A stretch of 42,001 nucleotides of DNA, taken from contig JAKEFM010000026.1 of NCBI GenBank assembly GCA_022616055.1, forward strand, positions 1 through 42,001, given 5' to 3'. This DNA comes from Planctomycetota bacterium. Lineage in GTDB: Bacteria > Planctomycetota > UBA1135 > JAKEFM01. Within the stretch, counting starts at the first letter, position 1; every line of letters begins with the position of its first letter. Made by a program: the position numbers and the translations under genes. The notes beneath the pieces were generated by a model that was not told the origin of the DNA, ran no database searches, and saw only the letters and a list, made by a program, of their open reading frames with translations. Of this stretch, positions 7,977 through 14,317 are shown in pieces.

Positions 7977-9851
7977 CTACGGCAGGATCGTCAGCGGCAG
8001 GACGGGCGTCATCCAGAGGACCAGGGGAGGCGCGACCTGGAAGCCCTGGAGATAGACCGTCGCGCCCGCCGTCCCGGCGCCCACCGGAACCGTGACGGAG
8101 AGGTTCCCCGCGGGATCCGAAGGGCCGAGGGAGGCGAACGTCGAAAGCCCGGCGTAGAGGAAGCAGGTCGCGGGCGGGACCAGCCCCGGGGCGAGAAGGG
8201 ACACGTCGAGCCCGCCAGGGAGGAAGTTGAGGACGTCGAGGGCCATGAAGGTCGTCACGGACGGGGCGAGGCCCGCGTGCTTCCAAGTGAACGGGAGTCC
8301 CTCCCGCGGGGGGTCCTCCGCCCAGATCGTCGGCGCCGGCCCGGGCGTCGTGTTGCACCCGATCCCCGCCGTCGGCGGGAGGAGGTAGTCCTCGACCTCG
8401 CCGAAGGTGAAGCCGACCCCCGCCGCCTGGACCCCGGTCGCGCCGAAGGTGAGCTTGAGGCGCGTCCGGAGCAGGCTCGCCGCTCCCACGGGAATGGCGA
8501 GCGGACCGAGCGTGGCCGTCACCGGCGCCGGCCCGACCGAGAGGGAAACAGGGGCGAAGACCTCGCCCACCTCGTCCCAGATGCCGTCGCCGTCGAAGTC
8601 GATCCAGGCGCCGAACGTGTCCGTGAAAGTCGCGAACGGATCGGAGGCGAGCGCGACGATCGTGCAGGAGCCGCCCGGGGTCAGCCCGTCGATCCGGACG
8701 ATGCCGTCGTCGACGTCGTCGTCCCACGCCGCGTCCCCCGCGTCGGGCCCGACCGGGGCGTTCACGTCGGCCGAGACGCCCAGACCCAGCCGCTCGCTGT
8801 TGATGATGGTGCTGTTGCAGGGCGGGTAGGGAACCGGCGCGTCTCCCGCGTCGGCTCCCCCGCCGCCGGCCGACGGCGTCGTCACGGGCCCGCCCGATCC
8901 GGGGAGCACGTAGTCCTCCACCTCGCCGAACTGACCCGTGCTCGTCGCCGAGGAGACCCCGCTGGTGTTGAAGGAGAGGCGTACGCGGACGAACGGGGAG
9001 GCCGGCGCCGTCGCCGAGTAGACGAAGGGGCCGAACGTGAAGCTCGTTCCCCCTGGCCCAACCGCCGCCGACTGCGTCGGGAGGGCGTCGGTCGTGGACG
9101 ACCAGCCGACCGTGCTGTTCCGATCGACCCACAGCCGGCAGAAGTCGGTGAACGTCCCGTTGGGGTTCGTCGCGTCGACCACGATCGTCGCCGTCGTCGA
9201 GCCCGGGAAGAGGTTCGAGACGGAGGCGATCCCGTCGTCCCCGACGTCCCCGTACCAGGAGGGGGTCACCGTCCCCGCCTCGGCGGTGACGGTCGTCCCG
9301 AGCCGCTCGGAGACGATCGCGTTCGTATGGCGCGCCGCCGTGCTCCCGGAGGCGTCGCCGAAGTCGTCCAAGGGCAAGGTCTCGGTGACGCAGAGGAGGC
9401 CCGAGCCGGTCGGCGCCGGAGCCCCGAACCCCGCGAGGCGCACGAGGTAGGTAGTCCCGACCGTGACCGGGAAGGTCACCTGCGACTGGAGGCCGCAGAC
9501 GTCGTCGTTGCAGGCGACCGAGGTCAGGCTTCCCCCGCAGGCGCCCGTGTACGCCGAGAGGACGGAGTCGAAGGTGGCGGACCCGCAAGCGGCGCAGAGA
9601 CTCAGGGTGGCGCTGCCTGTCAGCGTGGCCGTGTAGACGTACCACGCGTCCGCGCCGCTCGTCGCGCAGGCGGCGGGGAATCCCGCCGAGTTGGTCGCGC
9701 CGGTGGTGTCGACGAAGTTCGCGCCCACGACGAGCGGGAGGGGCGCCGAGCACTCGTCGTTCGACGGCTGCGCCCGAGCGGCCCCGGATCCGATCGCGAG
9801 GAAGAAAGCGAGACCCGCCCCCCGGGCGCCACGGAACACTCGGATGCGCAT
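7977..9851 (-). CDS. Exported protein with two GEVEDY domains
   Basis: A 624-residue exported protein. It has a signal peptide (MRIRVFRGARGAGLAFFLAIG, cut near AQP), an N-terminal jelly-roll-like domain starting PSNDECSAP and rich in Cys (about 30-180), and two copies of a beta domain that ends in FGEVEDY(V/L)LP (near residues 308 and 483). Between the two lies a DAGDAP...D.D...DDGI linker of the kind seen in planctomycetal surface proteins. The C-terminal 130 residues are another beta domain. The likely role is structural or adhesive at the cell surface; no catalytic motif is seen. The start is ATG 9851 rather than 9863, because GGAGGT sits at the proper distance before 9851 and the 9863 codon is part of that site. 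Confidence 0.8.
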   Translation of the reverse strand: MRIRVFRGARGAGLAFFLAIGSGAARAQPSNDECSAPLPLVVGANFVDTTGATNSAGFPAACATSGADAWYVYTATLTGSATLSLCAACGSATFDSVLSAYTGACGGSLTSVACNDDVCGLQSQVTFPVTVGTTYLVRLAGFGAPAPTGSGLLCVTETLPLDDFGDASGSTAARHTNAIVSERLGTTVTAEAGTVTPSWYGDVGDDGIASVSNLFPGSTTATIVVDATNPNGTFTDFCRLWVDRNSTVGWSSTTDALPTQSAAVGPGGTSFTFGPFVYSATAPASPFVRVRLSFNTSGVSSATSTGQFGEVEDYVLPGSGGPVTTPSAGGGGADAGDAPVPYPPCNSTIINSERLGLGVSADVNAPVGPDAGDAAWDDDVDDGIVRIDGLTPGGSCTIVALASDPFATFTDTFGAWIDFDGDGIWDEVGEVFAPVSLSVGPAPVTATLGPLAIPVGAASLLRTRLKLTFGATGVQAAGVGFTFGEVEDYLLPPTAGIGCNTTPGPAPTIWAEDPPREGLPFTWKHAGLAPSVTTFMALDVLNFLPGGLDVSLLAPGLVPPATCFLYAGLSTFASLGPSDPAGNLSVTVPVGAGTAGATVYLQGFQVAPPLVLWMTPVLPLTILP

Positions 9852-9887
9852 CGGAACCTCCATTCGGGAACCGCCCCGGCCGCCGGC

Positions 9888-9893
9888 ATTCTA
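9888..9893 (-). promoter_or_regulatory. Putative -10 (TAGAAT) of the GEVEDY gene
   Basis: TAGAAT on the minus strand matches the TATAAT consensus at five of six positions and stands out in GC-rich surroundings. It is 36 nt before the start codon, with a GGAGGT ribosome site in between. No clear -35 is seen. Confidence 0.4.
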
Positions 9894-9926
9894 GCCCCGG
9901 CCGGGACGGGCGCCGTCGCGAGGGCG

Positions 9927-10424
9927 CTACGTGCTCAACTGAAGCACGATCCCGTCGGGGTCGCGGAAGTAGATCCGCCGGCCCTCGGTCCAGGGCTCGA
10001 GGCCCCGCCCGCGGAGGCGCTCCACGATCCCCTCGAAGGTCCACCCCTCGACCGAGAAGGCGAGGTGGTCGAGGCCGGGCTCCTTCCGCTGCGCGCGGCC
10101 CGTCCCGACCTCGAAGAGCGCGAGGAAGGGCTCCCCCATCGAGAGGAAGGCCGATCGGGCCCCCTCGCTCGTCACCCGCATCCCGAAGTGGTCCCGGTAG
10201 AAGGCGGCGGATCGGGCGACGTCGGTGACGGTCAGCGCGGCGTGGCTGTAGCCGTGGACCGGGAGCGGAGCGACGCCGGGACGAGTCGAGGGAGGGCGGC
10301 TCTCCTGCGCCGAGGCCGGTGCCGCGCACCCGGCGCCGAGCGCCGCGATCCCGAGGACGAACTCCCGGCGGGGCAGGGCGCCCTTCTCGAAGAGATCGAC
10401 GAGGCGTTCGAGGGTCTGGATCAT
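9927..10424 (-). CDS. Exported VOC (glyoxalase/bleomycin-resistance fold) protein
   Basis: A 165-residue protein. Residues 52-165 form a single VOC domain: YSHAALTV.D...S..FYRDHFGM, then GLDHLAFSVEG and a closing YFRDPDGIVLQL with the usual metal-ligand positions (His near 60, His in LDH, Glu or Asp near the end not certain). VOC proteins use a metal to act on small molecules, or bind them. Unusually, the N-terminus carries a Tat-like signal (LPRREFVLGIAALGAGCAAP), which suggests folded export. AGGAGG precedes the ATG by 5 bases. Downstream of the 10462-10839 gene by 37 bp, in the same direction. Confidence 0.78.
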   Translation of the reverse strand: MIQTLERLVDLFEKGALPRREFVLGIAALGAGCAAPASAQESRPPSTRPGVAPLPVHGYSHAALTVTDVARSAAFYRDHFGMRVTSEGARSAFLSMGEPFLALFEVGTGRAQRKEPGLDHLAFSVEGWTFEGIVERLRGRGLEPWTEGRRIYFRDPDGIVLQLST

Positions 10425-10461
10425 GCGAACCTCCTGCGGGCCGGATCGTCGGCCCGGCCTG

Positions 10462-10839
10462 CTACGAGCGCGAAGGAGCGGGGCGGGCGAGGGAGCGGGC
10501 GAGGTCGGCGAGGAGGCGCGCCTCCGAGGTGAACGTCGCCTGCGGGAAGGCCTTCTTCGCGACGGCGACCTTCTCCGGCTCCCCTCCGACGAAGAGGACG
10601 GGGACCGAGCGGCGCGACTTCGCCTCCCAGAACCACGTGACGACCTGGCGCCCGTGGCTCGGCAGCCGCGAGAGGGAGACTACCATCGCCTCGGGGAGCC
10701 ACTCCTTCATCGCCTTCCACGTCGGTGCGCCGGCGTCCTGCGAGAAGTGGAAGAGGATCTCGTGGCCCGCCTCCCTCAGCGCGCGGACGGTCGCCTTCCC
10801 CTCCGCCCCGTTCCAGTGGACGTAGACGACCCGCGCCAC
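10462..10839 (-). CDS. Conserved-looking hypothetical protein, 125 aa
   Basis: A 125-residue cytoplasmic protein with alternating strands and helices (RVVYVHWNG, EILFHFSQD, AMVVSLSRLPSHGRQV, VPVLFVGGE). This resembles a flavodoxin or receiver-like alpha/beta fold, but no phosphoacceptor arrangement can be asserted. The family is not recognised. The GTG at 10839 follows the stop of a short upstream gene by one base, so the two are probably translated together. It is followed 37 bp later by the VOC gene. Confidence 0.6.
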   Translation of the reverse strand: MARVVYVHWNGAEGKATVRALREAGHEILFHFSQDAGAPTWKAMKEWLPEAMVVSLSRLPSHGRQVVTWFWEAKSRRSVPVLFVGGEPEKVAVAKKAFPQATFTSEARLLADLARSLARPAPSRS

Positions 10840-10840
10840 C

Positions 10841-10981
10841 TCAGGCCTTCACCGGCTCGACGCCGAGACCGGAGCCCGGATCCTGCACGGGACGGCCGCG
10901 GACGTCGCCCTCTCGCATTCGCACGGGAGGCGCCTCGCGCACCGCGCGCACGATGCTCGGTTTCGGCTCGACCCTGCTCAC
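10841..10981 (-). CDS. Small protein, 46 aa, coupled to the next gene
   Basis: A 46-residue reading frame from GTG 10981 (MSRVEPKPSIVRAVRE...) to TGA at 10841-10843. It is too short for most gene finders, but its third codon positions are almost all G or C, as in genes here, and its stop lies one base before the start of the 10462-10839 gene. A TAGACT hexamer lies 24 nt upstream of its start. The sequence is rich in Val, Arg and Pro and has no recognised domain. It may be an unannotated small protein or a coupling leader. Confidence 0.45.
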   Translation of the reverse strand: MSRVEPKPSIVRAVREAPPVRMREGDVRGRPVQDPGSGLGVEPVKA

Positions 10982-11005
10982 GCAGCCCCGCCCCGGGGAG
11001 GCTGG

Positions 11006-11011
11006 AGTCTA
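11006..11011 (-). promoter_or_regulatory. Putative -10 (TAGACT) before the 46-aa gene
   Basis: TAGACT on the minus strand, identical to the hexamers at 2675 and 22487. It lies 24 nt before the GTG at 10981 and would drive the small gene, the 125-aa gene and the VOC gene. No clear -35 is seen. Confidence 0.35.
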
Positions 11012-11187
11012 GCCGGACGGCGATCTGGCCGTAGGCCGTCCGCCGGGGTGGGGGGGTGCCACCCTCCCCCCGCAGGAACGCGATGGCTACGATTCCTCCT
11101 CGCCGAGAGCAACGGTCGAGCGAACCGCCCCGACGACGGAGGATGCCTGGACCCCTCCTCCCCCATATCCTCCCGCGTGCCGCTTCG

Positions 11188-11514
11188 ATGACGAGGTATC
11201 CCTGCCCCTACCTCCACGGCGAGGTCGAACTCGGCGAGGAACGGGAGCGACACGTCGCGGAGCGACATCCCGACCTGCTCCCCGAGCATCGGGATCGTCT
11301 GGCCACGACGCTCGCCGACCCGGACCTCGTCCGCCGGAGCGAGAGGTTCGGAAACGCCCTTCTCTTCTCCCGCTGGTACGATGACCTCCGCACGGGCAAG
11401 CACGTCGTGGTCGTCGTCGTCAGCGCGTCGGAGATCGCCGGCCGGCACTGGGTCGTCGCGGCCTACCTCGCCCGCGCCCTGAAGGGAGGCACCGTCGAAT
11501 GGCGTCGAAGTTGA
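11188..11514 (+). CDS. PBECR2-fold nuclease-like protein, likely toxin
   Basis: A 108-residue protein recognised by its sequence pattern: CPYLHGEVEL..ERE.HVAERHPDLL near the N-terminus, then TLADPD.VRRS, LFSRWYDD, GKHVVVVVV and HWVVAAYLAR.LK at the end. This is the pattern of the PBECR2 group (phage Barnase-EndoU-ColicinE5/D-RelE-like nucleases), predicted RNases of toxin systems. His residues of RH and HW and the Arg/Trp pair are candidate active-site residues. The start is ATG 11188, since upstream sequence is Arg/Pro-rich with no domain character. Its end overlaps the next gene by 16 bp. Toxicity is inferred. Confidence 0.72.
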   Translation: MTRYPCPYLHGEVELGEERERHVAERHPDLLPEHRDRLATTLADPDLVRRSERFGNALLFSRWYDDLRTGKHVVVVVVSASEIAGRHWVVAAYLARALKGGTVEWRRS

Positions 11515-11738
11515 CCTTCCAGTACGACCGGGATGCCGACATCCTCTACATCAACCGACGGCCCCCGTACTTCGAGCAGGAATCGGAGGAGCTCGGCGAT
11601 GGCGTGATCGCCAGGCTGAACGCAATCACGGGAGACGTCGAGAGCCTCGAGGTGCTCTTCTTCTCGACCCGACTGCTCCGGACGGACCTGTTCGAGCTAC
11701 CGATCACGGCTGATTTCGGTCGCCCCGCAAAGGGGTGA
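11499..11738 (+). CDS. DUF2283 protein, likely antitoxin partner
   Basis: A 79-residue protein of the DUF2283 family, seen from YDRDADILYI near the N-terminus and the run EQESEELGDGVIARLNA.TG.VE.LEVLFFS. DUF2283 proteins are small acidic proteins often encoded beside toxin-like genes. The ATG at 11499 lies 16 bp inside the nuclease gene, so expression of the two is coupled. I infer that it is the antitoxin. It ends 99 bp before the convergent dgcA end, where no strong terminator is visible. Confidence 0.75.
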   Translation: MASKLTFQYDRDADILYINRRPPYFEQESEELGDGVIARLNAITGDVESLEVLFFSTRLLRTDLFELPITADFGRPAKG

Positions 11739-11837
11739 TCGGTTCGTTCGCGCCGGGCGGACGCTGTCGCCGGCAGATGCTCCCAGCCTCGCGTCGCCGC
11801 TTCCGGTCCCAACCCGGCCCGGGGGAGGCCGGACCCC

Positions 11838-12905
11838 TCACCCGCGCCTCGGCTCGACCCCGAGGCCGGGGCGGTCGGGCAGCACGATCCTCCCGTCCGA
11901 GAAGCCGAGCCCGACGTAGGGGTCCTTCGCGAGGAGGAGGTGGCCGTCGAGGTCGCAGTGGTCGACGAGGGGGGCGATGTTCGCGGCCTGCGCGATCATC
12001 AGGCTGGACTCGATCATGCAGCCGAGCATCACCTTCAGGCGCGCCTTGCGCGCCGCCGCGATCGTCGCGAGCGCCTCCCGGATGCCGCCGGTCTTCGCGA
12101 GCTTCACGTTCACCCCGTCGCAGCGGCCGGCGACCCGGGCGACGTCCTCCGAGGTTTTCACGTCCTCGTCGACGTAGATCGGAACGGCCGCCCCCTCGTG
12201 GAGCCGCGCGAGGTCGTCGGTGGCCCCCTGCGGGAGGGGCTGCTCGACGAAGGTGACGCCGTGGTCCTTGCAGAGCTTCAGGCGCTCGCGAGCCGTGGCG
12301 AGATTCCACCCCCCGTTCGCGTCGACGGAGAGAGGGAGCTTCGTGAGGGAGCGCACCGTCTTCAGGGTCTCCGCGTCGCGGTCGGTCCCGAGCTTGATCT
12401 TGAGGATCTTGAACCCCTTCGCCTCCTCCACCTTCTTCCGCGTCTCCTCGATCGAGGCGATCCCGATCGTGAAGGAGGTCGTGGGCATCTTCTTCGGGTC
12501 CGCCCCGACGAGCCTCCAGACGGGCGTGCCGAGCGCCTTCCCCGCGAGGTCGTAGAGGGCCCCGTCGAGCGCGGTGCGGCCGGCGAGGTCTCGCCCGATC
12601 TCGTCGTAGAGCGCGAGGGCCGCGCCGATCGCGCGGTCGGCCGCCTTCGCGTCCTTCGCCGCGACGACCTCCCCGAGCCGGTCGGGGAAGTCGTCGGCCT
12701 TCTCGAGGAAAAGCCCGAGCGCCTCGCGCGCCTTCGGGAGGTCCTCGCCGTAGAACTCGCGCGGGGCGCTCTCCCCGCGGCCGACGAGCCCCTCGACCTC
12801 GGCGGTGAAGACGAGGTTCTCGTAGGACTTCGACCCGACGCGGGAGATCCGGAACTCGTGCTTCGTCTCGAGGGGGAGGGGATCGATGGAGAAGCGTGCG
12901 CGCAT
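11838..12905 (-). CDS. dgcA: Enolase-superfamily epimerase, probable N-acetyl-D-glutamate racemase
   Basis: A 355-residue enzyme of the muconate-lactonising subgroup (dipeptide epimerase family). Readable active-site elements are the KxK of KILKIKLG (Lys169, Lys171), metal ligands Asp195 in VDANGGW, Glu221 in VEQPL and Asp246 in VDED, and Lys268 in NVKLAKTGG, the second base. The enzyme should epimerise an N-acyl amino acid or a dipeptide. Its position directly after a DUF1611 gene points to DgcA, which converts N-acetyl-D-Glu to N-acetyl-L-Glu. The alternative is an L-Ala-D/L-Glu epimerase for murein peptides. Start is ATG 12905. Confidence 0.75.
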   Translation of the reverse strand: MRARFSIDPLPLETKHEFRISRVGSKSYENLVFTAEVEGLVGRGESAPREFYGEDLPKAREALGLFLEKADDFPDRLGEVVAAKDAKAADRAIGAALALYDEIGRDLAGRTALDGALYDLAGKALGTPVWRLVGADPKKMPTTSFTIGIASIEETRKKVEEAKGFKILKIKLGTDRDAETLKTVRSLTKLPLSVDANGGWNLATARERLKLCKDHGVTFVEQPLPQGATDDLARLHEGAAVPIYVDEDVKTSEDVARVAGRCDGVNVKLAKTGGIREALATIAAARKARLKVMLGCMIESSLMIAQAANIAPLVDHCDLDGHLLLAKDPYVGLGFSDGRIVLPDRPGLGVEPRRG

Positions 12906-12958
12906 GGTTCGGCTCACCGGTCTGAGGACCGTCGGGGGAGGATCCGGACGACAGGAGG

Positions 12959-12964
12959 ATCGTA
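12959..12964 (-). promoter_or_regulatory. Putative -10 (TACGAT) before dgcA
   Basis: TACGAT on the minus strand lies in the 73-bp gap between dgcN and dgcA, 53 nt before the dgcA start. The same hexamer precedes the genes at 893 and 39334. It could give dgcA a second promoter. No -35 is recognised. Confidence 0.25.
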
Positions 12965-12978
12965 CCGCCGGGAGGCGC

Positions 12979-14058
12979 TCAGGCCCGCGCGCGCGCCCGG
13001 CCCGGGGTCCGGGCGCGGCCGGCCGGCTTCCCCAGGACCGCGTCGAGGATCGGCTCGACGCCGAACCGGACGGGGTCGGTCGCCGGAAGCCCGGTGTCAC
13101 GCCGGGCGCGGGCGACCGCGGCGCGGGCCTCCTTGTCGGAGAGGTCGTACGTCGCGAGGGAGAGGGCGGCCACCTTCGCCGGACGGACCCAGGCCGCGGC
13201 GCGCTCGTAGATCTCGACGACCCTCGGGAGGGGAGGGAGCGGGACCTCGGGGTAGTTGCGGATCGTCTTCCGGGGCGGCTTGTGGCAGAGGACCATCGCG
13301 TGGGGAAGGGAGCCGTGGAGGAGGCCGAGCGTGACCCCGGAGTAGGCCGGGTGCTGGAGGGAGCCCTGCCCCTCCACGATCACGACCCCGGCGCCGTCGG
13401 ACGCCTCGAGGATGAGGCGCTCGGCGGCGCCGGCGACGAAGTCGGAGACGACGCGGTCGACGGCGATCCCCTTCCCCCGGAGGAAGATCCCGGTCTGCCC
13501 GGTCGCGGCCCACGTCGCGCGGACGCCCCGGCGCAGGAGCCCGTTTGCGATCTCGACCGAGGTCGTCATCTTCCCGGCGTTGCAGTCGGTCCCGACGGTG
13601 AGGACGACGCGCGGCTTCCAGCGCTTGTTCGCGCCGGTCGGGATGCTGAGGTCCGGGGGCGGCCGGCGCAGGTCCTCGATGCGCACCCCCTTCGCGGAGG
13701 CCGCCGCCGCGATCGCGGCGTCGTCCGAGAGGAAGGTGTGGAGGCCCGAGACTACGTCGCAGCCCGAGGCGATCGCCTCGAGGATCATCGCCCTCCAGGC
13801 GTCGGGGAGGCGCCCGCCCATCGGCGCGATCCCGATCAGGAGCGTGTCCGGGCGAAGGCGCAGCGCCTCCGTCATCGTCGCGACGACGGGGGCGGAGGGG
13901 CCGAAGCCGAGGACGCCGGCAACGGTCTTGCCGGCGCGCGTCGAGTCGATGACGGCGACCACCTCCTCGGAGCGGTACCGCACGACGCACACCGCGGTCT
14001 TCGCTCCCTCGGGACTGAAGGAACCCTCTGCGAGGAGGACGAGGCGGCGCTGGTTCAC
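12979..14058 (-). CDS. dgcN: DUF1611 P-loop protein, probable D-glutamate N-acetyltransferase
   Basis: A 359-residue DUF1611 protein. The N-terminal Rossmann-like half (1-140) includes GIAPMGGRLP and DVVSGLHTFLSDD. The C-terminal half starts with a P-loop, GTDCNAGKMTTS (156-167), and contains VVIVEGQGSLQHPAYSGV, a hallmark of the family. Members characterised as DgcN acetylate D-glutamate with acetyl-CoA as the first step of its breakdown; the product is the substrate of the racemase DgcA encoded next. The assignment here is from family and context. Start is GTG 14058, 28 nt after a TAGCAT element. The Arg-rich tail (GRARTPGRARARA) is unusual. Confidence 0.75.
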   Translation of the reverse strand: MNQRRLVLLAEGSFSPEGAKTAVCVVRYRSEEVVAVIDSTRAGKTVAGVLGFGPSAPVVATMTEALRLRPDTLLIGIAPMGGRLPDAWRAMILEAIASGCDVVSGLHTFLSDDAAIAAAASAKGVRIEDLRRPPPDLSIPTGANKRWKPRVVLTVGTDCNAGKMTTSVEIANGLLRRGVRATWAATGQTGIFLRGKGIAVDRVVSDFVAGAAERLILEASDGAGVVIVEGQGSLQHPAYSGVTLGLLHGSLPHAMVLCHKPPRKTIRNYPEVPLPPLPRVVEIYERAAAWVRPAKVAALSLATYDLSDKEARAAVARARRDTGLPATDPVRFGVEPILDAVLGKPAGRARTPGRARARA

Positions 14059-14086
14059 GGGCGGGCGGGGGGGGGAGGGGGGCCGG

Positions 14087-14116
14087 ATGCTAGCGAGGGG
14101 AGCGCGACCGGGCGAC
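14087..14116 (-). promoter_or_regulatory. Putative promoter of dgcN
   Basis: On the minus strand GTCGCC (14111-14116), 18 bp, TAGCAT (14087-14092), 28 nt before the GTG at 14058. It shares the unusual -35 with the promoters at 3454 and 34045 and the -10 with those at 14214 and 41835. Confidence 0.4.
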
Positions 14117-14190
14117 GCCGGGCGGAGAGTGGCAGGGGGGTCGCGGGGGGAGGCGGGGTCGCCAGCGGAACGGCTCGGAAAAATTACGAC

Positions 14191-14219
14191 TTGCGGGTTT
14201 CAAGGGCCTCCTCTAGCAT
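14191..14219 (+). promoter_or_regulatory. Putative promoter of the 951-aa exported protein
   Basis: TTGCGG (14191-14196), exactly 17 bp, TAGCAT (14214-14219), preceded by an AT-rich patch (GAAAAATTA). It gives a leader of about 90 nt before the ATG at 14318, which has GGAGG upstream. It is divergent from the dgcN promoter. Confidence 0.4.
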
Positions 14220-14317
14220 GCGCCGTGGTCCGCTCCTTCCGGGGCGGATTCCTCTCTCAGGTGATGGGTTCCCCTAGTCCCCGGCTCGCGGTCCCCGTTT
14301 ACTCGGAGGTCCCCCGC

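Noticed and set aside
6970..10329. Very long minus-strand frame (over 1100 codons)
   Set aside because: Only its last 190 codons are a real gene; the rest is Arg/Gly-rich and antisense or out of frame to the GEVEDY and VOC genes. Long open frames are expected by chance at this GC content.
11739..11837. Hairpin-rich convergent gap between DUF2283 and dgcA genes, considered as a terminator
   Set aside because: The inverted repeat CGGCC/GGCCG is short and lacks a T-run on either strand.
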